DNA from: Aquanectria penicillioides
Lineage: Eukaryota; Ascomycota; Sordariomycetes; Hypocreales; Nectriaceae
Direction of reading: 5' to 3'
Assembly: GCA_003415625.1 (NCBI GenBank)
Contig: PYIU01000005.1
Span: 3,663,001 to 3,727,000 of the forward strand
DNA length: 64,000 bases
Shown: positions 46,214 to 57,180 of the stretch, piece by piece
How the letters are laid out: each line of letters begins with the position of its first letter
Position numbering within the stretch: position 1 is the stretch's first letter
Notes under the pieces: generated by a model
What the model was told of the DNA's origin: nothing
What the model saw: the letters and a program-made list of their open reading frames with translations, nothing else
Database searches by the model: none
Program-made: the position numbers and the translations under genes

Positions 46214-48523
46214 ATGGCCTCTTCCACTCGGAGACCGGTCTATTTTAACCCGGCGGCGCGATCGTGGACTGTGCCCCAGCCCGTCGACGAGGACCTTACT
46301 GACAGGTTCCACCGGCAGATGCCAGAATACCGGCCGACAGACCTAATCAGTCTAGATGCTGTCGCAAAGGATTTGGGCGTACGCGCCATCCATGTCAAGA
46401 ACGAGAGCAATCGCTTTGGAATGCCCTCCTTCAAGATCCTCGGTGCCTCTTGGGGAACCTTCCGAGCTATCACGCAGAAGCTGGGCCTCCCGTTAGACAC
46501 AGATCTCAAAACTGTCAAAGACGCTCTCTCTTCTCACAAAATATCCATCTATGCTGCTACAGACGGTAACCATGGTCGTGCTGTGGCCAGAATGGGCGCC
46601 ATCTTCTCCATCCCCGCCAACATTTACGTTCCGGCCACGATGGAAAAGAGCACCGTCGAACTGATTCAATCCGAGGGCGCCACAGTCATCGTGTCTTCTG
46701 GAACATATGATGAGGCCGTCTTAGAAGCTTATGATGCTTCGAAACATGAAGAAGGCATCCTTATCCAGGACTTTGCCTTTGGGGACTACCAAGACGTCCC
46801 TCAAGTAAGTTTTGGAAGATCATCGAAGTGAAAGCCATGACTAAATTGACTTATCAAGTGGATTGTTGATGGTTATCTCACCATGTTACGTGAAGTTGAT
46901 CAACAACTCAAGGGCGGCCATGCCGATCTTGTCATTGCCCCGGTTGGCGTTGGTTCCTTCGCCCAGGCTGTCGTTGCTCACTTTAAGAGAGAGGGCATCT
47001 CGACAGCGGTTATGACTGTAGAACCAGACACCGCTGCTTGTATGTGGAAGAGCTTCAAACGCGGTGAGCTTACACCAGAACAGACCACTCTGACTATTAT
47101 GGCTGGTCTGGATTGTGGGACACCTTCGGCTATTGCATGGCCGCTCCTCAAGGCTGGTATCGACGCCAGCGTAACGGTATCCGACTATGAGTCTCATGAA
47201 GCGTTGTTGTACCTCAATTCTGTGGGTGTATCTGCCGGGCCTTGTGGCTCCGCTCCCCTGGCTGCCCTTCGAAGATTGTCTGCCGCCGACAAGGCCGCGC
47301 TAGGACTCAACGAGAATTCCGTGATTGTCCTCCTCTGCACTGAAGGAAACAGAGAATACACGGTTCCTCTCAGTGTGTCCAGTGATGATCCCGTTGTCTT
47401 GACACAAACTCTCGTTCAGATCAACTCTGCTAGCCCTGAGCTCGGATCCGCCCCTGGACCTGGAGAAAGGGCTATTGCCCGCTACATCAGTGCCTGGCTT
47501 GAACATCGTGACCTTGAAACACACTGGATCGAGCCCACAAAGGGTCGGCCCAGTGTTGTTGGGGTTGCGCGGGGATCAGGAGGCGGCAAGAGTCTCCTAT
47601 TCAACGGTCATACCGACACCGTGACTTTGATGGGCTATGACGACGACCCGCTTAGTGGCAAGATCGAAGATGGAAAGCTCTACGGACGAGGCTCCGCAGA
47701 CATGAAAGCTGGTATTGCTGCTGCCATGGTCGCTCTCGCGAACGCGAAGAAGCTTGGCCTTCGAGGCGACGTCATATTCACCGGCGTTGCTGATGAGGAA
47801 AACGGAAGCATTGGCACCCAGGATGTCTTGGAGGCGGGATGGAGAGCGGATGCGGCTATTGTATCGGAACCAACAGATCTCGAGATCATCCACGCACACA
47901 AGGGCTTCGTTTGGCTTGACGTCACGATCCATGGCCTTGCATCCCACGGGTCCCGATCGGACTTGGGCATCGATGCTATTTCCAAAGCAGGTTACTTCCT
48001 AGTAGAACTAGACCGTCATGCCCAGAGACTGATGGAAGCCCCTGCAGATCCTACTGTCGGGACCGGTACCATTCATGCTTCTCTGATCAAGGGCGGGGAA
48101 GAAATCTCGTCCTATCCAGCAGTCTGTACTGTTTCCCTCGAGCGACGAACAGTGCCGGGCGAAACGCCCGAGACGGTGAAACAGGAGATCCAAGACATCT
48201 TGGATAAGCTCACAAAAGAAGTTTCCGGATTCAAAGCTGATGTTGAAGTCACATTCAACCGCTCTCCGTTCAAACTGCCTCTGGATGACCCCTTCACTAA
48301 ACTTGTCGGAGAGTTTGTTAGCAAAGCTATCGGAATGAATGCCACCATCACAGGTGCACCATACTGGACAGACTGCGCTTTACTGGCGGACCGGGGCATT
48401 CCGTCGCTTCTTTGGGGACCGAAGGGTGACGGACTTCACGCTAAGGAGGAATGGGTCGATGTGTACTCTGTGACCAAGGTCGCCGAGGCCTTGACGGAAA
48501 TTGCAAGCGAGTTTTGTAAATAG
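46214..48523 (+). CDS. Fusion: diaminopropionate ammonia-lyase + M20 metallohydrolase
   Basis: Exons are 46214-46804 and 46859-48523, 751 residues. The start at 46214 has the better context (CAAAATGGCC); an in-frame ATG at 46181 would add 11 residues. Residues 1-385 match PLP-dependent diaminopropionate ammonia-lyase (E. coli DpaL/YgeX): PLP lysine in FGMPSFKILGASWG, the key Asp in ATDGNHGRAVA, and GVGSFAQAV and CTEGN near the cofactor. Residues about 395-751 are an M20 deacylase/dipeptidase: zinc ligands and base in FNGHTDTV, GRGSADMKAG, DEENG, SEPTD and a final His in GDGLHAKEEWV. All catalytic residues of both halves are intact. The lyase turns 2,3-diaminopropionate into pyruvate and ammonia; the hydrolase may free it from an N-acyl form (inference). 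Confidence 0.92.
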
Positions 48524-48611
48524 CATTTCAACTCTGTGCTTAAAAGTTGACGATTGTTTCAATTTACGATCCATTACTCAGACTAAACTCAGTCCCTACA
48601 TGTAGACAATC

Positions 48612-51600
48612 TTACCACAGCATGTATGGAACCAATGAAGCATACGCATTCTCCTCAAAATCTTGGAACTGGAGGCTTGGGTGGTTTTTAGTACGATTTA
48701 TAACCGCCCTCCTAGCCTCTTTTGCTTTAGATAGATGCTCTTCTGCTCTCCGATTCTTGTCTTCGTGGTGCATCTGGTACATGCGGAAGTGGGCGAGTGC
48801 CAAGTATCCTTCACCGTAAGGGAAGTTAGATGCCAAAGTCGCACAATCTTCGAGAAGCTTGCTATATCATGAGCATGTTAGCTGATGAAAACGTGATTGT
48901 GAGATATTTGTGCTTCAGGTGTGATTTTAACTTACAGCCCAGCTGCCGGTGAGCCAGTGCGCCGAAGTAAACCACCCACGCGGCACAACGACTCGCAAGT
49001 TTTGAAGAGGCTTCCAAATCTTTTTCTTCTGAATTCGAGCACTTTGAGAGACAACGCAAGCGCTTCGTGAAGTTTGCCTTGGGCCTCGCGTATCAAGGAG
49101 ATGAGGTGGGCGCCACTGCAAACTGGTGAGAATGGAAAGGGAAAATGTGCAGAAGAGACAGAGACACACCTAGAATATCTCGGTTTATCCTCCAGAAACA
49201 ACCCCTCGGTGTCCATTTTTTCCAGTCCTGGTGTCGTCCAAAAGTATGCTTCTGCTTCTTGCACCTTGCCCATTCGAAGCAAAAGTAGCGCGATATTCGC
49301 AATGGAGTTATCCATCATGAAGCAATTGATCTCTTTGCGAATTTGCCAGGCTTTCATGTACCATTTCATGGCTTCATCAAACTTGCCCAGATCTGCTAGC
49401 GCAAGTCCTACATTACTATAGCTCACAGCAAGCCCCCAGTCGCGTGCGTCTAGCTGAGCTTCTCGTCGATTCATCGCATCGGTGAAATATCCCAATGCCT
49501 CTGCGCTATACTGTAGATCAAGCTTCACAAGGCCTAGGAGGTTTGTTGCCTGGGCGTACTCAAGTGAGAACCCCTCCTCAGAGGCGGGGAGGAAAGCAAG
49601 GCAGCCAGCAAGCAACCTTTCGCAATCGCGATACCCTTCGCTCTCGTAAAGGTACCTAAAATCCAGTCAACTTTTGTGAATCTAAAGAATCCACGGATAC
49701 AAGTGCTTATTTGCATACCATGCGGCTCTCAACAGCAGCTCAACATACGTAGACCCTGAATTTAAGGCCTGTGGAGCTCTATCGCTCAATGATTGCGCAG
49801 AGAGATGCAAGACGTGGGGGAGGCACTTTTTGCATTTGTCCCAGGACCTGTACACGAAACCGCGAGACTCGTTGGTCCAGGAGGCTGGGAAAACATTGCA
49901 CAGGATCTTTGTGGACAGATCGAAATAGTGCCTCCATTCGATAGTCTCCAATTCTGCCCGGACCACTTCCTGCAGTAGATGATGCACAGAAAGGCTTTTC
50001 CGAGCAGGGTTTCGATCTATCAGTGCGCCGCTCAATAAAGGCAACTTGGCCTCCAGAAAACTAATCAAGTTAGCCGAAGGGGTTTATTCACATCAAAAGG
50101 AATAAAAAGGGCAGAGGGGAAGAAGGGGTTGGGCTGAATGGAAATAATAGTGGACTCTTACTCGAGATCATCAGAAATGAACTGGAGTAATGGGCCGCCG
50201 TCTGGGTTCTCGCGCAGCCGGGCAACCCCATCTTTCAAAAGATTCTCTTCGATGGTTTCGGGATTGAAAAAGGCAATCAACTTTTGCAGGGTAGAAGCGT
50301 TACCTGAAAGATTAGAAAGGGATACTTTCCAGACCGTAGAAACAGTGTGAACATGGTCGAAACCAGACGATTTCGACCCCAATAGCTTCTCACGGTGGGT
50401 TTTGTAGAAGGGCACAAATTCATCCAGGCTCATCCTTGACTGTTGTATATATGTTGACATTTGGTTTAATGCAAGTGGCAGTCCCCCGAGGGTATCAGAT
50501 ATCTCTCTTGCCAGGCGCAGAGAGTCGTCTGATGATGTGCCAGCTGACCTGCCTAACAACGCCAGAATAGCGGCGCCACCACCCTCGGAGGTGAATGGCT
50601 TGACATTGATTCCGCTCGAAGCTGGGTGGAAAGCGGCGTTCAAATCGCGTGTCGTGACCAGTATAGAGCCCGAGGTTCCGTTTGGCCAGCCATACTTGAG
50701 CACATCAAGATCGTCTGCATTGTCAAAGATCAGAAGCCATCGGCATTCTGCGCTTAGAAGTCAGCGAAATAAACTAAGCAATACACGTTGATAACTCGGT
50801 TTGGGTCAATTGGGAAGCGAGCATACTTGTTTCCGCCAACCACTCTTTAACAAGTATCATGGATGCCACCGGATCTTGTACTGCGGCGGTGGATCGATGG
50901 ATAAGGCCAAGACGGAATGATACTTGAAGATAGTGTTCGGTAATCTTGGCGTACGACTCGGCAGATATCCACAAGATGCAATCGTACCAATTTCTCTCCT
51001 TGGCCAAGTAGGCATACTGCAATGCCGTCTGGGTCTTGCCCACGCCACCAATTCCGTATAGTGCTACCGATCGGGTGGCGGCAAGGCTCAATTGAGGCCC
51101 CAAGCACTCGTAGATATCGTCGAGGAGGTGCTGACGTATGATGAATCGGCTATTCGCGGACATGGGTACGAAGAAGCATTTATCGTTGGATACGATGCTT
51201 TCTGGCCTTGAACGGATCGTCATGTTTTGGAGGATTGTGGCAATGTGCTCGTCTGTGTGTGTGCCGGATTGCGCTCGAATCATAATCTCTTCCTGTGTTT
51301 CGGCCTGTCGGGCCATACGCTCCACGCGTCGAGTCGACCGCTCAAGTTGCGACTTGATAGTCGCCCAATCTTTCCTGACCATGTTGTCTAGCAGGGATGA
51401 GACCATTTGCCTACCCATGAATCTTGCGATAGGGCAGCCTTACCGTGCGGATGAGTTCGGAAAAAAGTGACAGCGGTCGCAAAAAAGCAGGTCACTTGAA
51501 TCAAAATGTCGAGTAGCACTTGGGCTAGCACAGATTCGCTAGGAATTTGGAGGCTTGGGTCACGGAATTTGGGCAGAGCGAAGATCAGTTCTTCAACGAA

Positions 51601-52012
51601 ATCGATCACCAGCGCCGTGATACCCAACATCGGGCCACATGCCTAGTATTTGTAAGCCTGGTCTCTTTGAAATGGGTAGCCGACAAAGCCTTACTAGAAA
51701 GAGAACCCTGATGCTGCCCCAAATTGTAGCTGTAAGTGCCTCGTCCAACCCGATAATTCCCGTAAACAGTTGGATGAAGTCATCGAGAGAATTCAACGCA
51801 GATTTCATGCCCACAATAGCCGAAAGAGCTTCGTTTCGTCCTGCAACATGTAGCGGGAGAGATCGGGTCTGAGTTTCCAGAAGCCGAGCTGATGGAGTGC
51901 TCATGCAGTCTTCCAGGAGCAACGGGTCATCAAGAATGCTAGAGAACGTCTCTTTGATACTATTCATCGGATCGGCTCCAGTTAATGATCGATCACGATT
52001 TCTGGTCTCCAT
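48612..52012 (-). CDS. NB-ARC/TPR STAND protein (fungal NLR-like)
   Basis: Eight exons on the minus strand: 52012-51695, 51642-51444, 51387-50827, 50747-50162, 50060-49719, 49655-49170, 49115-48936 and 48861-48612, 973 residues, all in phase. An N-terminal helical region (about 1-230) resembles the N-terminal domains of fungal STAND proteins. The NB-ARC domain has Walker A GIGGVGKT (about 285-292), Walker B WLLIFDNADD (about 365), a sensor-like SGSILVTTRD and a GLPL motif (LGGLPLALNQ). The C-terminal 300 residues are tetratricopeptide repeats (GLAVSYSNVGLALADLGKFDEAMKWYMKAW and others). One 54-nt intron (49169-49116) has no in-frame stop. Such proteins act as ligand-triggered switches in fungal non-self recognition and cell death; the trigger here is unknown. 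Head-to-head with a membrane-anchored protein gene. Confidence 0.9.
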
Positions 52013-52493
52013 AGTTATTCACGGAAAATGCCTTCATCAGGTAACTAGAGCTGGTACAAATGATAGTGGTTGTTGCGCTGTGATACAGGAATTTGGATCA
52101 AGCCCAATCGCACTCACCCATGGCATTGGTGTCTGGTGTAGATGGAGTAGTCAAGAGCGTACAATTTGCGACAATGAGTCCGATGACCGCATAATAAGCG
52201 CTAAAATTTTGTGAATGCCCAAAGCTACATGGAGCATTCAGGCAGAGTCAGAATGTGCAAACAAGGCGAATAATAAAACAATAAAACAATAAAACGAGGC
52301 GGTTTGTGTTACGCAGTGAAATGCATCTTGGTGCGAGCCAAACCAGCTCTCTGCCAGGGCGGAAGGATTTACCTTCAAATACTTGGTCCTAAATCCCTTC
52401 CATCAATAAATAGGATTTTCAACCTATTCTCGAAGATTAGGCTGCTAGGAAAATAGTTATAATGCCAACTCGTCGCCGAGCAAAACACTCGCC
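52013..52493. other. Divergent promoter, NB-ARC/TPR gene / membrane-anchored protein
   Basis: A 481-bp shared upstream region. A small repeat of AATAAAACA (three times, near 52270-52292) is present. Confidence 0.6.
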
Positions 52494-53938
52494 ATGGCGT
52501 CGGACACGGCACTCGTTTCCAGGTCAGTAAGCGAGCTCTCTTGCCAAACTGTTCTTGCTAAGCCTCTATTTCAGACAAGGATCTTGCATCTCCCGCAGTT
52601 TTACAAGTATTCCCAGATTGTGGGAGCATTTCTCCATCAGGAGCTCTGTGGTACAGAGCATGGATACAACAAGAAGCTCAGCTACTCCCCGACTCCATCA
52701 TGCATGTTTTTAACCAAGAAAGAGATGAAGGCCAAAAGGAATCCCATTCTGGCCAAGTTATAGACATGCGACACGACTCTCCATTGCTTCGCGCCTTTCT
52801 TCAACTTGTATCTTACTGCCGGGGGTCAATTATCGCCGCGATCAGTCTCGATGCCGCGATGGCGAACCTCCAAGACGCTCATATTCTGGTAGCAACGACC
52901 GATTCGGAGATTTTAAATCTCGAAAAACTCCTTGTATTTGCCATGCTCGGTTGGCAAACCATGCTTTGGAAAGCATCTATGGCCCACCCGCCGGCCCTTG
53001 CAGTAGAAGATCCAGCGCAGGGCTGCGCCGGGCATCCTATTTCCAATACTAAGCAACCGTGGATGGCATCTCGATATCCTTTATTTCACTTCCTTTTTGG
53101 CTTTGGTCACTTTTTCCCAGTCCGAAAGCATCCGGGCGATAGAGGCAAAGATCCGGAACAGGTTACAGAAGAGTCCATCAACACTGCGAGGACCATATAC
53201 CCTCAGTACTTGAACATGTTCTTATTACGAACCCTTGGTGGGGTGAGGATAAATTGGACCGATAGCTTAAGTTCGCATCTCGAGTTTGATGAAGCACGTC
53301 GCGTCATCTTTATTTTCCGATATCCATCATTTTGCCTATTCTCCATGCTACCCGCGAAAGGTGTTGCCGAATCGTCAGCTTCCACAGCAGCCATACACTT
53401 GTGAGTTACCATTGTCCTCGATTTTATACCAAGTAAAATCCTTAGTAGGATACATAATTTTATCAGTTGTTCAGCCCAACCAGGGAATCGATTTTCATGG
53501 CCATCGAGAGAGGAGATTGATTCATTTTTGATTGAGGTGCTCCTCTCCTACCGCCTCATGTTTGGCCAGACCCGCCGCTCCCGCCGCCAGTTCAACAAAT
53601 TGCACCGTCTTGATAGATCTATAAGCGTTCATCGAGATCCAATTCTTTCGCAGTTATGTGGGCAGCGCTTTATCGAAGTTCACGAGAGTATTGTCCAGAA
53701 AGAGGCGTATGATCTCAGCCTAGATTTCCCAGCCCTGCGGGAACGGCTAGAAAAGCTCGAGGAGTACCTCACAAAGCAGAATCCACGAGGCTGGAGACAT
53801 ATCTGGTGGAACCGACGCTTTTCGGATGAATGGTATGCATTTTGGATAGCTCTCACGGTCGGAATTGTCAGCAGCACCCTATCTTTGGTTCAGATTATCT
53901 TGCAAACAATTCAGATTGTGCTGCAGATTCGGTCATAG
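52494..53938 (+). CDS. Unknown fungal protein with C-terminal transmembrane anchor
   Basis: Exons are 52494-52526, 52580-53400 and 53467-53938, 441 residues. No catalytic domain recognised. The middle is rich in hydrophobic helices (LLRAFLQLVSYCRGSIIAAISLDAAMANL, KLLVFAMLGWQTMLWKA) and a region with aromatic residues (RYPLFHFLFGFGHFF). The C-terminal 120 residues hold REEIDSFLIEVLLSYRLMFGQ, a charged helix (LRERLEKLEEYLTKQNPRGWRHIWWNRRFSDEWYAFW) and one transmembrane segment IALTVGIVSSTLSLVQIILQTIQIVL at the very end. The first splice uses donor GTAAGC at 52527 (phase 0). Similar tails occur in uncharacterised ascomycete proteins. Being divergent from an NLR-like gene, it could be its partner (inference). 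Confidence 0.7.
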
Positions 53939-54129
53939 CTTAGATTTCCTTGCGTGTTCGAGGGATAAATGGAGATTGTGGGAATTGATGCAAGCCGCTA
54001 TGTCGGTATTGCGATAGCGAGATTCACTTTGGAGTTGCGCCCAATTTGTTACGAAATAGTGCTAGTAATTTCCGCTTTCACTCCAATAGAGAATTTTCCT
54101 ATCCAAATCCCAATTCATTTGTATCAGAT

Positions 54130-55873
54130 TCAACCTTCAGTTGATGCTTTGAGACGCTTGGTAAACCACCCAGGGTTCTCCCAAGCATGCCATTGCCACC
54201 AAAGCCCAGAGATGGATGCATCAGATCCCCGGCGAAAGTCGAGAAGGGTTACATCAAATGTCCAACAGTCTATATACATGCCTTTCAGCCATTCATCCAT
54301 AGATTCAGGCATGAAGGTGTAAACTTCCTCATTGCAATATCTCAGTAGTGTCGCCGTGTCCGATCGGCCATTGAACGTGACACGCAGTTCGTTTTTCTCC
54401 ATTTTAGATATCTCGAAGCACATGTGTAGGGGCCATTTTCGTATTCGCCTTCGTAGTCATCCAGAGACCTGTGGTTTGGTGTTTCACACTGCCTGTCGCG
54501 CCACTCGGCCAGTATATTTTGGTTGAACCAGTCGCGGCCAAGTTGCGCCTCTCGGTCTGCGAGGGCGGTGAGGTCAACCTTAGGTGCCAAGTTGAAGAGC
54601 TCTTGGGTTAACAGCCGAGCGCACCAGTCCGTAGGATCGCCGTACGTGGCACCGTTTGCGAGCACGACGATGGCGCTGTCTGTATTAGGAAAAGTATACA
54701 GACTCGCATTATATCCCGGAACCCGGCCTGACACAAATATGACCTCAAGTTCATCTGATTCTGTACCAATGATGTAATCGAGGTCTTCATCCCTGTCTCT
54801 GGTTTTGTTATTGGAACTCAGTAACGCGAGATGGGCAGATGGAAGTGTGGCGCGAACCCAGCCGAGGCCGTAACTGCATCGGTTCCCGAATCCATCGCGA
54901 GAAGGCTGGGGAAAAAATCCAGACCTGAGGGTTTTCATACATCGCAATGGATTCCCCTCCTCATCCCAAGCCGGTTCCGATGGCCCGTCACTTTCGTCCA
55001 TTTTCTCAGCGGCCAAAACCGCCTTGGCCCAGCTCAGCATATCGTTCACCGAGCTCCACACACCGCAGTGAATTTGCGAAGAGCTCTGGTCTGATGATAG
55101 CTCTGGCATCCCCAAGCGGTAAAATGACTTGTCCGACAACTGAGTGTATGCTAACGCAATATTATATTCCTTTAATATCGCCTTCTCGTTTATCATTGTT
55201 CTAGTAAGCCTCAATGGGTTCAAAACCCTGTCCTGCAGAAACTCCGGGTAAGACAGCTCACCCTCGCACCTATTTTCAACGACCAATGCAGCAAGAGTGA
55301 AGCCATGGTTGTTGTACAAGAACCACCGCCTGAACCTCTGCCCCTCATAGTTTGAGGTCGGTAGATTGTTCATGATATGAACCAAGTCCTTTCGACTATT
55401 AACGGTTCGCCATCCCGGAGCGTTGTGTAATAGATCATGCTGTGCAAGTCCGGTTGCATGGCTAAGGAGGTCAATGAGATTTGCAAATCTTCCAACGTTT
55501 TGGTCACTTTTAGGATTGAAATCCGGGATATATTCTCTTAGAGGTTCCGTCAATGAAACCTTTCCTTCGTTGGCCAAGATCCCCACAGCTGCGGAGAGGA
55601 AGGTTTTTGAAACAGACGCCAAATTGTAGATCGTGTCTGGATTAGCCTCTAGACCAAGCTCCCGGTTGCGAAGGCCGAAACTTCTAGTTTCAACGACTTC
55701 TCCATGGTGTAGGACTCCATATGACAGTGAAGATGCTCCTGTACACTCGATGATGTGTTCAATATGTGATCGAATGGAGTTCAGGTTGACCAGCCCCTTG
55801 GAACTGCAATAAAGTTAGTCATCTCCCCTCCCAAGCTCAATACCCAGGCACTTAACCAGTTCATAGTATTCAT
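54130..55873 (-). CDS. Serine beta-lactamase-family hydrolase, one-base frameshift
   Basis: Minus-strand exons are 55873-55857 (MNTMN) and 55803-54130. The active-site SxxK is in LASVSKTF, the YxN-type motif is in WFLYNNHGFTLA, and the family hallmarks GLAQHD, GLGW and VPGYNASLYTFPN are seen. It belongs to the class C/LACTB-like hydrolases that act on esters or amides. At CCCC (plus-strand GGGG 54429-54432) the frame shifts: upstream reads ENGPYTC, while the conserved continuation MCFEISKMEKNELRVTFNG is in the next frame. Exon length is 1691 nt, one short of 564 codons, so a single C is lacking, as in the FAD oxidoreductase at 1 kb. Either an error or a real lesion near the C-terminus; the catalytic core is upstream of it. 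Confidence 0.83.
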
Positions 55874-57180
55874 GGTTTATCATTTGCCAGTCGAAATGAA
55901 TTCAGTTCTGTACGGACGATTCGAGTGAATTCAAAGATCGACCTCGGAGTACATTGGGTCTACATCCACCCTACCAACGGGACTGCTTTTTCGTCTGCAT
56001 CCTTTGTTTCACGGACTAGTTTCATTGCCACATTAACATTTCATACGTGGCTTATTGCAATTGAATTCAATAACAACCACTGAATAGCCGCTGACGTCAA
56101 ATACGTGACGAATACCCGCAATTTCTGGGCATATGATATCTTCTCCCGCCCTACAATCCCATCCTTGAAGCACATCGGTTACACAATGTATGCACAAGAG
56201 AGCCTGGGTTGAAATTCCTGATGGAATTTCCAACCTAAGCGAATCATTCCCATCACATCATCGCCAGCCAGTTTCACTTGAGCGATTAATGGGTGGTCAG
56301 CTGGCCTCAACACGCTCGAATAAGGAGGCACCATGAAAAGTTGATGTCATTAGGAAAAGATAAGAAGGAAAGAAAGCCTGAATATTTTAATTTATTGGCC
56401 AACCATGATTTTCAGCTTAGGCTTTGGTGGTGTCTTGATGTAACAACATAATCAGATTGAGGGAGGTTACGTTGAAAAAGTCTACTTGGCGAGGCTCGGA
56501 CGTTGTGGCCGGCACTTTCTCCGAGAAGTGCAGAACTCCCATATTTATTAAATGAGGCATTTCACCTCGGTATTTTACACCTAATTTGAATCCTTATCAG
56601 TCACAGAGCAGTTTACGCCCCCAAAAAATTCCACATTCAACACCACTTGCAAGTACGTTACCCCTTTTAGGCATTCATTCGCCATAATATCTGAAATCGA
56701 CTCTTCATTTAACATGTGTATGTAATCAGTCCATTTGATCTCCTTCAAAATGAATACAGACACTATCAAACCTTCTAAAGGCGGAGGTGGTGGAGGCGGC
56801 GCGTTCGGCGGGCCTGGTGTTATGGGATCCGGGGGTGGTGGCCCTGTCCCTGGCTTGCACAGCGATATGTTGGTTCTTCAGAGTGGTCTGAATTCCCATG
56901 AGGCCAGAGAGAGTCCTCTTGATGCTTCTAGGCCCCTCATCTACGATGATATGAGCAGTGGTGGAAAGAAGAATGTTCATTCTGTCAATTAAACGCACTA
57001 ACATCTCTGTCTCAACATATTCGTTGGGTCTAGATCTCAGGTGAAAGTTTAAACACAATCAAATTTGGTTTTTATTATAATTTGCACGCATTTTGTAAGA
57101 TTTACTAAATACATCCATCATATAGCAATCTGCCTTCTAACCGTAATGATCTGTTGCGTCCACGGCTGTGCCCTCTCGTT
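55874..57180. other. Gene-poor interval (1.3 kb)
   Basis: Contains one Gly-rich open frame (listed separately) and otherwise nothing recognisable. Confidence 0.5.
56750..56992 (+). CDS. Possible small Gly-rich protein
   Basis: Open frame of 80 residues from ATG 56750, MNTDTIKPSKGGGGGG..., with two Gly-rich runs, then SGLNSHEARESPLDASRPLIYDDMSSGGKK. No domain, signal peptide or intron. A minus-strand frame overlaps it. May be chance; the ordered, hydrophilic C-terminal half keeps it worth listing. Confidence 0.2.
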   Translation: MNTDTIKPSKGGGGGGGAFGGPGVMGSGGGGPVPGLHSDMLVLQSGLNSHEARESPLDASRPLIYDDMSSGGKKNVHSVN

